A stretch of DNA of 8,342 nucleotides from Chitinophagaceae bacterium (GCA_023251195.1 JAHEZG010000168.1:1-8342); one strand, 5' to 3'. Counted from the stretch's first letter, positions 1 to 6,283 are shown. Numbers and translations: made by a program. The notes: generated from the letters alone by a model not told the origin.

Positions 1-539
1 CCCTGAATGAAAATTCCGCTTGCATTTATGGTGGATGCAATTTTATCATCATCAGCAGAACCGATGTGCTGCGCCCAAATTAAATTTCCATTGGATTGAA
101 ATTTAGCTGCAAAAAAATCGCGCCCGCCCAAAGAGGTAAAGGTTGAGCCCTGTACAAAATTTGCAAATCCGCCATTGGTGTTTCCAAAATAACCTGTGAT
201 AAAAATATTTCCAGAACTATCCTGAAATATTTTTTGGGGTTCAATTCCGTTATTGGTATCTGCAATTTTTTTCGCCCATATTAAATTTCCATTCAGATTA
301 TACTTCGCCAGAAACAATCCATCGTTTGCAGTTCCTAAACTGCTGCTGCCAAATGATGCTGTGTCTTGAAAAAAGCCGGTCACTAAAAGGTTTCCATCAA
401 TTGAAAGTGTAATGGCATTCACTCTGTCACTGTTATTGCCACCTGCAGTTGATGCCCAGTTCCAAAATGGTGTTTGTGCATTGGTTTGAAAAGTGAAAAA
501 CAAAAAAGATAAAAACAGATGGATGAAAAGTTTTTTCAT
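1..539 (-). CDS. Secreted beta-propeller-like repeat protein, N-terminal part (runs off left edge)
   Basis: The start is ATG at 539. About 180 residues are visible and the frame stays open to the window edge, so the C-terminus is missing. Residues 1-21 are a Sec signal peptide (MKK, then a Phe/Leu-rich core, then NA before Q22). The mature part holds degenerate repeats about 61-67 residues apart: GNLLVTGFF (49-57) matches GNIFITGYF (110-118), and NGNLIWAKKI (83-92) matches NGNLIWAQHI (150-159), each followed by a variable loop. This alternation of 'NGNLIWA' and 'GNI(F)ITG(Y)F' strands is typical of SBBP-type beta-propeller repeats in Bacteroidota secreted proteins, which often end in a T9SS sorting domain. 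That domain, if present, lies outside the window. The function is unknown; an extracellular or cell-surface location is inferred from the signal peptide and repeats. A TATCTTGC promoter-like box sits 4 nt before the ATG. Confidence 0.8.
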   Translation of the reverse strand, partial: MKKLFIHLFLSFLFFTFQTNAQTPFWNWASTAGGNNSDRVNAITLSIDGNLLVTGFFQDTASFGSSSLGTANDGLFLAKYNLNGNLIWAKKIADTNNGIEPQKIFQDSSGNIFITGYFGNTNGGFANFVQGSTFTSLGGRDFFAAKFQSNGNLIWAQHIGSADDDKIASTINASGIFIQ

Positions 540-543
540 GCTT

Positions 544-551
544 GCAAGATA
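544..551 (-). promoter_or_regulatory. Candidate -7 box (TATCTTGC) for the beta-propeller-like gene
   Basis: On the minus strand TATCTTGC is followed by AAGC and then the ATG at 539. It fits the Bacteroidota -7 consensus TAnnTTTG except for one missing T. The same 8-mer precedes the plus-strand gene at 1250. No convincing -33 box was found at the usual distance. If real, the 5' leader would be only a few nucleotides or absent. Confidence 0.4.
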
Positions 552-627
552 ACCAACAATCATTGCTTGCATTTTAATCATTCAGTAAAAAATATACACG
601 ACTCGTAAATATGATTTCCTTCAACAT

Positions 628-663
628 AAAAAAATGGTTCGCGAAATATTTCTGCGAACCATT
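628..663 (-). terminator. Rho-independent terminator of the Thr-rich exported protein gene
   Basis: A perfect 10-bp inverted repeat, AATGGTTCGC (633-642) and GCGAACCATT (654-663), encloses an 11-nt loop that can itself pair as GAAA/TTTC. Read on the minus strand, the hairpin is followed by a run of seven T (634 down to 628). It begins 23 nt after the stop codon at 687-689. No T-run follows on the plus strand, so termination is oriented for minus-strand transcription. Confidence 0.85.
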
Positions 664-686
664 CCAATTCAAAAAGAACAAACAAA

Positions 687-1064
687 TTATTTAGGTGCCG
701 TTAAACTTTTTTTCGGAGCAGTGGTAGTGGATGTAATTTTTCGTGGTGTAATTTTTTTTGCTGATACAGTTGGTGCTGCCGAAGTGGTAGTGGTCGGAGT
801 ATTTGTTGCAGAAGTATTCGTTGCCGTAGTTGATGTGTTTGGTGTGGTTGTTTCTGTTGGCGAAACTTTAATTGGAGTGGTTGGCGATTTGCTGTTTGCC
901 GGTTGGTTTTGATCGGGCTTTGTTACAGGAGTTGTTTTAACTACCGGAGTTTTTGTAACATCAGTACTTGTTGTTTTGGTTTGCGCAAAAATGGTTGAAC
1001 TCATAAACAGCATTGCTGTAGTCAGGCAACCGGCACTTATTGTTTTTAAAATTTTGTTTTTCAT
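687..1064 (-). CDS. Small Thr/Pro-rich exported protein, function unknown
   Basis: This protein has 125 residues from ATG at 1064. An in-frame ATG at 1100 would add 12 residues (MNINTAIKTSLK) ahead of a ready-made signal peptide, so the shorter start is preferred. Residues 1-27 form a signal peptide (MKNKILK, a hydrophobic core, then IFA before Q28). A 'SAGC' resembling a lipobox lies before the hydrophobic core, so a lipoprotein is unlikely. The mature 98 residues contain 33 Thr and 13 Pro and no aromatic residue, Gly or Cys. The middle is Thr/Ser/Ala/Asn-rich and the last 25 residues are Lys/Arg-bearing (AKKITPRKITS, then KKSLTAPK). It is predicted to be disordered and periplasmic or surface-exposed. 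No family was recognised. It is transcribed alone, with a strong terminator behind it and a divergent promoter region ahead. An O-glycosylated stalk or cell-wall-interacting linker is possible, but this is a guess. Confidence 0.75.
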   Translation of the reverse strand: MKNKILKTISAGCLTTAMLFMSSTIFAQTKTTSTDVTKTPVVKTTPVTKPDQNQPANSKSPTTPIKVSPTETTTPNTSTTATNTSATNTPTTTTSAAPTVSAKKITPRKITSTTTAPKKSLTAPK

Positions 1065-1124
1065 TTTCAAACTTGTTTTAATTGCTGTATTGATATTCAA
1101 TTTTGTTGCCAGAATTTATTCTTT

Positions 1125-1132
1125 CGAAATTA
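1125..1132 (-). promoter_or_regulatory. Weak candidate -7 box for the Thr-rich protein gene
   Basis: The minus-strand sequence TAATTTCG matches TAnnTTTG at all but one position and lies about 60 nt before the ATG at 1064. No clear -33 element accompanies it. It falls in the divergent intergenic region 1065-1249, which is otherwise simple AT-rich sequence. Confidence 0.25.
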
Positions 1133-1234
1133 ATATTTGCTGAAAATCTTTAATCCAAAAAAAACATCGATAAAAAATCAATGTTAAAACACAACGGCAA
1201 TTTAAAACAAAACAGCTTCGCTTTTTCTTTTTTC

Positions 1235-1242
1235 TATCTTGC
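1235..1242 (+). promoter_or_regulatory. Candidate -7 box (TATCTTGC) for the 702-residue secreted protein gene
   Basis: TATCTTGC lies 7 nt before the ATG at 1250. It is one T short of the Bacteroidota TAnnTTTG(C) form and identical to the box before the gene starting at 539 on the other strand. If it is the promoter, the upstream in-frame ATG at 1181 cannot be the start, which agrees with the position of the signal peptide. No clear -33 box was seen. Confidence 0.4.
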
Positions 1243-1249
1243 GCCGCTA

Positions 1250-3358
1250 ATGAAAAAAATAATAACGGTTACCGGTTTTCAATTGTTTGGGCTTACAGCT
1301 TGGTTGGTTTTATTTACCAATGCTGTAAAAGCACAATCAGCATTTCAAAAAAAAACCATTGATATCGGTAATACCGGAATGACCATTTCAAATTTCGGTA
1401 CCATTGGTAATCCTGTTATTATCAGTAATCCCGATGATGTGCCATCATTGGAATATCCCATTAACTCCGGCATCGAACATTTGTTTGAAGGAGGTTTATG
1501 GATTGGTGCTTCCATCGGAGGTCAAACCGTGGTATCAACTGCATCGGTTGATGCGGCAAGCGGTTACACCACAGGCGCCGCAGGTTTTGAATTCAGTGCG
1601 CAGCAAGGCAGCTCCATTGCTCAGCGATCAACCCTTTCTTACAATGATTTTTATTCACCCGATGCCATTTCACATCAGGATTTTGTAATGGATTTTACTG
1701 AAGCCAATTCAATTGTTCCAGGCACTTCAATTCCCATAACCGATCACACCAGTCCATTAAATGCAGGTGTTCATCTTGAAACCTATGCCTGGAATTATTC
1801 CTTTGCCGATTACTTTGTTATCCTCAATTATACCATCACCAATAATTCAACCCAAACATGGGACAGCGTTTACCTTGGTATGTGGACAGATCTTGTGGTG
1901 CGCAATGTAAATGTGGCTACCGATAATGGCTCAGCTTTCTTCAGTAAAGGAGGTGTCGGATACATTGATTCACTTTATGCCTTGTATGCTTATGATGTAA
2001 GCGGCGATCCGGGCTATACGAATTCATATGGTGCATCGCAGTTTTTAGGAATTGTATGGCGTGATAAATTTTTTCACCCGAAAAATGCATCGCAGTTTTT
2101 AACTGAAGGATTACCGGAGCCAAAAGTGAATGCTAATTTCTGGAAGTATAAAACCGACGATGGTTTTTTAGGAACCTATCCGGCTGATGATTTATTAAAA
2201 TACTCCAGACTTTCCACGCCACTTGATTTTGCAAATACTGCCATCACCAATTCTTTTTCATCAGCATCAAACCGAACCGATTTACTTTCTGCAGGACCAA
2301 TAACTGAAGTGTTACCCGGCGAAAGTTTTCAATACACCATTGCCGTTGTTTGTGCAAAGCAATTACCCGGCAGCACATTGGATGCACCTGAAGCAAGAAC
2401 CGAACTCAATCAGCACCTTGGTTGGGCCAAGCGCACTTATCTTGGCGAAGATGTAAATGAAAACGGACTGTTAGATGCCGGCGAAGACCTCAACAACAAT
2501 CAACTGCTCGATCGGTTTATACTGCCCGAGCCACCGGACAACCCTGTTGTTAAAATGATTCCATCAGAAGGAGCAGTGGATATTTACTGGAATGCCGGCG
2601 CTGAAAATTCCATTGACCCAATCAGTAAACAAAAAGATTTTGAGGGCTACCGCATTTACCGTAGCAATGCCGGCGACGATTTAAATGTGCAATCCATCAC
2701 CAACCTTCCGCAGATTTTGCAATGGGATAAGCAAGGAAATAATTTGGGATTTAACAATGGATTTGAACCCGTTAAACTTTCGTCGCCCAAAATGTTTGAC
2801 GGTGATACTACAACCTATACCTACCACTATCGTGTAGAAGGTTTATTGAGCGGATGGCAATATGTGTTTGCATTAACAGCCTTCGATCAGGGAAGCCACG
2901 AACTCAATCTGGAAAGTCTCGAATCTTCTATTACCGCCAATACTTACCGCGTGTTTGCCGGAACTGAGGGCAAGGTTTATAACACTAAAAAAGATTCGTT
3001 GCAGCCGGGCGTTTATCCAAACCCCTACCACATACAGGCTGCGTGGGATGGCAGCACCGCACAAACCCGTCGAATTTGTTTTTACAATTTACCGGCGCAG
3101 TGTACCATTAGCATATATACCTCAGCCGGCGATGTAGTTACTGTTTTAAATCACACGGCTGATTATAAAGGCGACGATGCGCAGTGGTTCAGTAATTATG
3201 CAGGCACAGTATCCAATCGTGTTTTACCGGGCGGCGAACATTACTGGGATATTTTAAGCGAAAGCAAGCAAGCTGTTTCGCAGGGCATTTATTTATTTTC
3301 AGTCAAAGATTTACAAACAGGAATTATTAAAACCGGAAGTTTTGTAGTGGAGCGATAA
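1250..3358 (+). CDS. Secreted multidomain protein with FN3-like and T9SS/FlgD-type C-terminal domains
   Basis: This is a 702-residue protein. ATG at 1250 is chosen over the in-frame ATG at 1181 because it starts a proper signal peptide (MKKIITV to VKAQS, cleavage near residue 28). Residues 30-390 are a large region rich in Gly, Tyr and Trp with motifs such as GIEHLFEGGLWIG and YTTGAAGFEF. I have seen this arrangement in Bacteroidota and related exported proteins, but no named function is known to me. Residues 401-421 (DVNENGLLDAGEDLNNNQLLD) carry the D-x-N-x-N-G pattern of a calcium-binding loop. Residues about 430-555 look like a fibronectin type III domain (VDIYWNAG, then FEGYRIYRS, then WQYVFALTAFD). 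Residues 587-702 start with GVYPNPY and end GIYLFSVKDLQTG through SFVVER, as in FlgD-Ig/T9SS sorting domains. It is probably exported by T9SS and surface-anchored or released. Ligand or enzymatic activity is unknown. Confidence 0.85.
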   Translation: MKKIITVTGFQLFGLTAWLVLFTNAVKAQSAFQKKTIDIGNTGMTISNFGTIGNPVIISNPDDVPSLEYPINSGIEHLFEGGLWIGASIGGQTVVSTASVDAASGYTTGAAGFEFSAQQGSSIAQRSTLSYNDFYSPDAISHQDFVMDFTEANSIVPGTSIPITDHTSPLNAGVHLETYAWNYSFADYFVILNYTITNNSTQTWDSVYLGMWTDLVVRNVNVATDNGSAFFSKGGVGYIDSLYALYAYDVSGDPGYTNSYGASQFLGIVWRDKFFHPKNASQFLTEGLPEPKVNANFWKYKTDDGFLGTYPADDLLKYSRLSTPLDFANTAITNSFSSASNRTDLLSAGPITEVLPGESFQYTIAVVCAKQLPGSTLDAPEARTELNQHLGWAKRTYLGEDVNENGLLDAGEDLNNNQLLDRFILPEPPDNPVVKMIPSEGAVDIYWNAGAENSIDPISKQKDFEGYRIYRSNAGDDLNVQSITNLPQILQWDKQGNNLGFNNGFEPVKLSSPKMFDGDTTTYTYHYRVEGLLSGWQYVFALTAFDQGSHELNLESLESSITANTYRVFAGTEGKVYNTKKDSLQPGVYPNPYHIQAAWDGSTAQTRRICFYNLPAQCTISIYTSAGDVVTVLNHTADYKGDDAQWFSNYAGTVSNRVLPGGEHYWDILSESKQAVSQGIYLFSVKDLQTGIIKTGSFVVER
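2032..2101 (+). repeat. In-frame exact 16-bp direct repeat inside the secreted protein gene
   Basis: TGCATCGCAGTTTTTA occurs at 2032-2047 and again at 2086-2101, 54 bp (18 codons) apart and in the same frame, so the protein reads ASQFL twice. The intervening codons (GIVWRDKFFHPKN) are not repeated. It could be a small internal duplication or convergent codon choice. Confidence 0.7.
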
Positions 3359-3367
3359 AAAAATTGT

Positions 3368-3390
3368 CACGCTGAGTTGATTGAAGTGTG
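3368..3390 (+). repeat. Hairpin-forming intergenic element after the secreted protein gene
   Basis: CACGCT (3368-3373) can pair with AGTGTG (3385-3390), with one G-U pair and an 11-nt loop, 9 nt after the stop at 3358. The core TGTCACGCTGAG...GAAG.GTG resembles a degenerate copy of the widespread intergenic palindrome of the GTCACNCTGAGC/GTCGAAG type, here recalled from memory. GGCC and then only A residues follow, so it is not a standard intrinsic terminator on the plus strand. It may act as a 3'-end processing or mRNA-protecting hairpin. Confidence 0.4.
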
Positions 3391-3425
3391 GCCAAAAAAT
3401 TTATAACAGGTAATAATTTTTAATC

Positions 3426-3914
3426 ATGCAGATACAAATCACCCAGCCAAGTATTTGGAAAAGAATTTTTTTGGTACAAATAGTTAATGGAAATCTTTTG
3501 GGTGAAATGAAATATGTAAATGCATTTGTGCAGGCACAGGCAGAAATTGAATCGATAAACGGCAATTGGATTATTCGTAAAAAAAGTTTTTGGAGCCGCG
3601 AAATACAGGTGATAGAAAAAAACAGTCAGATAATTTTAAGCTCCTTTTTTTATAATCAATGGAAGCGTGAAATGAAATGCACCCTTGATTATAACAATTT
3701 TATTTTTCGGAGTAAAGGCCTTTGGCAAAGAAAGTACACATGGGAAAACGACAAAGGTGAAATGCTGCTTGAATACATTCCGCAACAGGGTTTAAAATTT
3801 AATTCAACTGCAACAGTTGCAGGAGGTGCCGAAAAATTAAAGCAATTTTCACTTTTAGTTTTTATTGGCCTGTATCAATTAAATGCTATTCGTACTACCA
3901 GGTCTATGTACTGA
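3426..3914 (+). CDS. Unrecognised 162-residue cytoplasmic protein, possibly LURP/scramblase-like (tubby) fold
   Basis: No signal peptide is present and no family was recognised with confidence. The protein begins MQIQITQPSIWKRIF. It then alternates short beta strands with charged turns (INGNWIIRKKSFWSREIQVI, then QIILSSFFYNQWKREMKCTL, then NNFIFRSKGLWQRKYTW and KGEMLLEYIP). It ends with one hydrophobic helix at about 135-153 (KLKQFSLLVFIGLYQL). A strand-rich barrel closed by a C-terminal hydrophobic helix, with phrases such as 'W.I.RK.FW...I.V' and 'GEMLLEY', is the layout of LURP-one/phospholipid-scramblase-like domains. That assignment is inference only. The gene lies 67 nt after the secreted protein gene on the same strand and could be co-transcribed. 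No Shine-Dalgarno sequence is seen, and a TAATTTTT box-like sequence just before the ATG is too weak to call. Confidence 0.7.
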   Translation: MQIQITQPSIWKRIFLVQIVNGNLLGEMKYVNAFVQAQAEIESINGNWIIRKKSFWSREIQVIEKNSQIILSSFFYNQWKREMKCTLDYNNFIFRSKGLWQRKYTWENDKGEMLLEYIPQQGLKFNSTATVAGGAEKLKQFSLLVFIGLYQLNAIRTTRSMY

Positions 3915-4144
3915 ATTAAAAAAAAGAGGATTATTACTCCGCAGAGTTTGCGAAGCGATTCTTTATTTTATAGTGAAATACTTCCTTTCAACAAAAGCCT
4001 GATTTCACGGAATGAATTCTGTTTACCTCCGGCAACCAACAATGAATCGGTTTTATGTATATGTAAAATAATGAATGGAAATCTAAAATTTCAGGGGCAA
4101 AAAAATATTTTTATGAATATAATCTACTAATTGAATAGAATACA
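3915..4144. other. Intergenic stretch without a convincing gene
   Basis: Apart from the hairpin at 3937-3955, the region is AT-rich and carries only short open frames. The longest plus-strand frame (3948-4130) begins at TTG and has no recognisable motif. A 40-codon minus-strand open stretch (3971-4090) reads somewhat protein-like (contains LLVAGGKQNSFREIRLLLKG) but has no start codon with a plausible context, so it may be a remnant. Confidence 0.5.
3937..3955 (+). terminator. Weak candidate terminator or hairpin after the 162-residue protein gene
   Basis: CTCCGCA (3937-3943) pairs with TGCGAAG (3949-3955) with one mismatch across a 5-nt loop, 22 nt after the stop at 3914. The following bases (CGATTCTTTATTTTA) are T-rich but not a clean T-run, so it is a plausible but unproven intrinsic terminator. 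Confidence 0.35.
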
Positions 4145-4152
4145 TAGATTTG
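4145..4152 (+). promoter_or_regulatory. Likely -7 box (TAGATTTG) of the porin-permease-flavoprotein operon
   Basis: TAGATTTG matches the Bacteroidota -7 consensus TAnnTTTG at every defined position and is followed by C. It lies 20 nt before the porin ATG at 4173, giving an expected leader of roughly 15 nt. A TTG occurs at 4131-4133, but the 11-nt spacing is too short for a regular -33 box. A specific sigma factor or activator therefore cannot be judged. Confidence 0.5.
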
Positions 4153-4172
4153 CATGGATAAAAAAGAAATAA

Positions 4173-5195
4173 ATGAAAATTCTACGCAATTTTGTATTCG
4201 TTATTTTTCTTTCAGGTTCCTTGCAGTACCCAAATTCCTGTTTGGCTCAAACTGCTAAAAATGACTCCACCTTCTATCTCGCGCTCAAAAGCAAAATGCA
4301 ACTGAGTGGATACATTCAGGTGCGCGGACAATATTTGTTCGACACCACTAAAGCCACAAGCTTCGATTTAAGAAGAGTGCGATTGAACTTGCAGGGTAAC
4401 ATTACTCCGAAAGTTTTGTACCGCTTACAGGTTGATCTTGCGGGCACTCCTAAAATTGTTGACGGATATTTTCAATGCACCTGCAAACCTTATTTCAAAC
4501 TCACAGCAGGTCAGTTCAAAATTCCATTTTCTTATGAAAATATTTTATCCTCTCCGATGATGTATTCAATCAATCGTTCTCAAGTTGTAGAAGCATTAGT
4601 TGCTCGCGGTAAAGATGCAATCGGAAATCAGAATGGTCGTGATGTGGGATTACAGGTGAGTGGTCAACTGTTACAGAACAAACGCTCTGTGTTTGAATAT
4701 GCTGTTGCATTAGTAAATGGAAATGGAATCAACACGCTCGACAACGACAGAGCAAAAGATGTAGTGGGTCGTTTGTTTTTTTCTCCAATCAAAAATCTAT
4801 TAATCGGAGGAAGTTTTTATAAAGGCAGAATCATTAAAAACGAACACAGCAATCCTGAACGCAATCGCGCAGGAGGAGAATTGAGTTACACCGGAAAGTT
4901 TTTTGCATTCAGTGCCGAGTATATCGCCGGATTGGATGTGACGCACAAGGAAGGATACTATGGTCAGTTGGTATTGTTTCCTGTGAAGCACAAGTATGAA
5001 TGTTTGTTGAAGTACGACTACTATGATTCGAACATTAACAAACCGAAAACAAGTTCGCTCTCTTACATCATCGGATTCAACTGGCTGCCGACTTCAAAAG
5101 TGAAACTGCAATTGCATTACGATTACAGAGTTGATACAGACAAGTTCGATACAGTTAACGATGTCATTCTCGCGATGCTTCAGTTTTCATTTTAA
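4173..5195 (+). CDS. Outer-membrane porin, OprO/OprP (phosphate-selective porin) family
   Basis: This is a 340-residue protein with a signal peptide (MKILRNF to SCLA before Q26). The mature part opens with MQLSGYIQVRGQY and continues with the family's hallmark strands: FDLRRVRLNLQGNITPKVLY (about 64-83), YRLQVDLAG, and KLTAGQFKIPFSYEN. Alternating amphipathic strands follow to a terminal Phe (LQFSF), the usual outer-membrane beta-barrel end signal. Family members form anion-conducting barrels for phosphate or other oxyanions, but specificity cannot be assigned from this sequence. It is somewhat shorter than Pseudomonas OprP. An unusual CTC (Cys102, Cys104) sits in the strand just before KPYFKLTAGQF, where relatives generally have no cysteines as far as I recall. 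It is the first gene of a tight unit with the permease 29 nt downstream, suggesting both serve one transport route. Confidence 0.88.
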   Translation: MKILRNFVFVIFLSGSLQYPNSCLAQTAKNDSTFYLALKSKMQLSGYIQVRGQYLFDTTKATSFDLRRVRLNLQGNITPKVLYRLQVDLAGTPKIVDGYFQCTCKPYFKLTAGQFKIPFSYENILSSPMMYSINRSQVVEALVARGKDAIGNQNGRDVGLQVSGQLLQNKRSVFEYAVALVNGNGINTLDNDRAKDVVGRLFFSPIKNLLIGGSFYKGRIIKNEHSNPERNRAGGELSYTGKFFAFSAEYIAGLDVTHKEGYYGQLVLFPVKHKYECLLKYDYYDSNINKPKTSSLSYIIGFNWLPTSKVKLQLHYDYRVDTDKFDTVNDVILAMLQFSF

Positions 5196-5224
5196 AAAAA
5201 TATTCCCCCATAAATTAAATCATC

Positions 5225-6082
5225 ATGAAATACCTGAATTTAAAAAATGTTGGTTGGCTGATACTTGTGCTTAAAATTTCGCTTATTGTTTTTTTGGTTT
5301 TACAGGTTCTACATCATCCGGAATCATTCAGTCAATTCAGTTTCGACAGCAGCTTTTTCTTTTTTGTAATAGCAGGGTTCATCGCTCAAATGATTGATGG
5401 CGCTTTGGGGATGGCTTATGGTGTAAGTTGTTCTTCGCTGCTAATGGGATTTGGTGTGCCGCCGAAAGTGGCATCAGCAAGCATTCATACGGCAGAAGTT
5501 TTTACAACGGGAGTTTCAGGTTTGTCGCACATCTTCATGAAAAATGTAGATAAGCATTTATTTATCCGCTTAGTAATTCCCGGTGTTATCGGTTCGGCAA
5601 TCGGCGCTTACCTGCTCTCTGATGTTCTGGATGGAAAAATTTTTAAACCTTACATATCCGGATACTTATTAATTCTCGGAGTATTCATTCTGATAAAAAG
5701 TTTCAGACAGGTTCAACCCTTTAATGGAATTAAATATGTGAGCGCACTTGGATTAACCGGTGGTTTTTTCGATGCGATAGGTGGTGGTGGCTGGGGACCG
5801 ATTGTTACATCAAACATTATTAATCAGGGCAAGCATCCGAAAGAAACAATCGGTACAGTAAATACTGCCGAATTTTTTATCACTTATGTCAGCACCGGAA
5901 TTTTTTTATTCTTCGTTGGAATTGATAGTTGGAAAGTTGTGCTCGGATTATTGACAGGTGGAGTAATTGCTGCGCCAATCGGGGCCATGCTTGTTAGCCG
6001 AATTAAGCCAAAGACAATTATGTTTCTTGTTGGATTGGTGGTCATCATAACATCCTGCTACAACATTTATAAATCATTTTAA
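5225..6082 (+). CDS. TauE/SafE-family (sulfite exporter/anion permease) inner-membrane protein
   Basis: This is a 285-residue, multi-span membrane protein with an extra N-terminal hydrophobic segment (about 10-29). The TauE/SafE internal duplication is easy to see. AGFIAQMIDGALGMAYG (50-66), then ASIHTAEVF (85-93), is repeated as LGLTGGFFDAIGGGGWGP (175-192), then GTVNTAEFF (210-218). Each half is followed by further spans that include GVIGSAIGAYL (120-130) and GGVIAAPIGAML (245-256). Known members move sulfite, sulfoacetate, taurine-derived and other small organic or sulfur anions. The 'IDGALGMAYG' subgroup includes permeases found beside assimilatory sulfate-reduction genes (for example Corynebacterium CysZ), but no cys gene lies in this window. 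The gene lies between a porin and a small membrane protein, probably in one operon. Substrate and direction of transport are not determined. Confidence 0.9.
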   Translation: MKYLNLKNVGWLILVLKISLIVFLVLQVLHHPESFSQFSFDSSFFFFVIAGFIAQMIDGALGMAYGVSCSSLLMGFGVPPKVASASIHTAEVFTTGVSGLSHIFMKNVDKHLFIRLVIPGVIGSAIGAYLLSDVLDGKIFKPYISGYLLILGVFILIKSFRQVQPFNGIKYVSALGLTGGFFDAIGGGGWGPIVTSNIINQGKHPKETIGTVNTAEFFITYVSTGIFLFFVGIDSWKVVLGLLTGGVIAAPIGAMLVSRIKPKTIMFLVGLVVIITSCYNIYKSF

Positions 6083-6271
6083 ATGCTGAGCAAAATGGAA
6101 AACAAAAACAGTTTCTGGAATTCAGTCGTGCAAACTTTCCGTGCGCTGTTCAACCCTTCCGAAAAAATCATCAATGTGCGAGCGTTTGAAAGAGAAATTT
6201 ATTTCGGCGTGTTGGCACTTCTTATTTTTTATTTCATCATTTTTTATTTCTCATCACCTGCTTCATATTAA
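6083..6271 (+). CDS. 62-residue single-span membrane protein, function unknown
   Basis: The ATG immediately follows the permease stop codon with no intervening base. A second in-frame ATG at 6095 (MENKNSF) would give 58 residues and a 12-nt gap, and cannot be excluded. Residues 1-39 are soluble and charged (SFWNSVVQTFRALFNPSEKI, then RAFEREI), and residues about 40-57 form one hydrophobic helix rich in Phe, Ile and Leu (FGVLALLIFYFIIFYF). Only SSPASY follows the helix. No signal-peptide cleavage site is visible, so the protein is likely anchored in the inner membrane with the N-terminus in the cytoplasm. It is packed between the permease and the flavoprotein (12 nt to the next start), which suggests an accessory subunit or regulator of the transporter. 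This is inference; no family was recognised. Confidence 0.7.
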   Translation: MLSKMENKNSFWNSVVQTFRALFNPSEKIINVRAFEREIYFGVLALLIFYFIIFYFSSPASY

Positions 6272-6283
6272 AAATATTTTCAC

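Noticed and set aside
80..265. Minus-strand 61-codon frame inside the beta-propeller-like gene
   Set aside because: It lies in a different frame on the same strand as the longer coding region, which has a signal peptide and internal protein repeats.
634..912. Plus-strand frame rich in Val opposite the Thr-rich gene
   Set aside because: It starts inside the terminator hairpin and mirrors the repetitive Thr codons of the minus-strand gene. It has no signal peptide or family similarity.
1021..1040. Lipobox-like SAGC in the Thr-rich protein
   Set aside because: The cysteine comes before the hydrophobic core rather than after it, so the standard signal peptidase I site before Q28 is preferred.
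1181..1249. Longer N-terminus of the secreted protein from ATG at 1181
   Set aside because: It would place 23 polar and aromatic residues ahead of a complete MKK signal peptide and would start upstream of the TATCTTGC box.
3368..3400. Hairpin at 3368-3390 as an intrinsic terminator
   Set aside because: The bases after the stem are GCC and a run of A, not T, on the plus strand, so it is listed as an intergenic repeat or hairpin instead.
3948..4130. 60-codon plus-strand frame in the intergenic gap
   Set aside because: It starts with TTG within a hairpin, has no recognisable motif, and is followed by the operon promoter. It is not supported as a gene.
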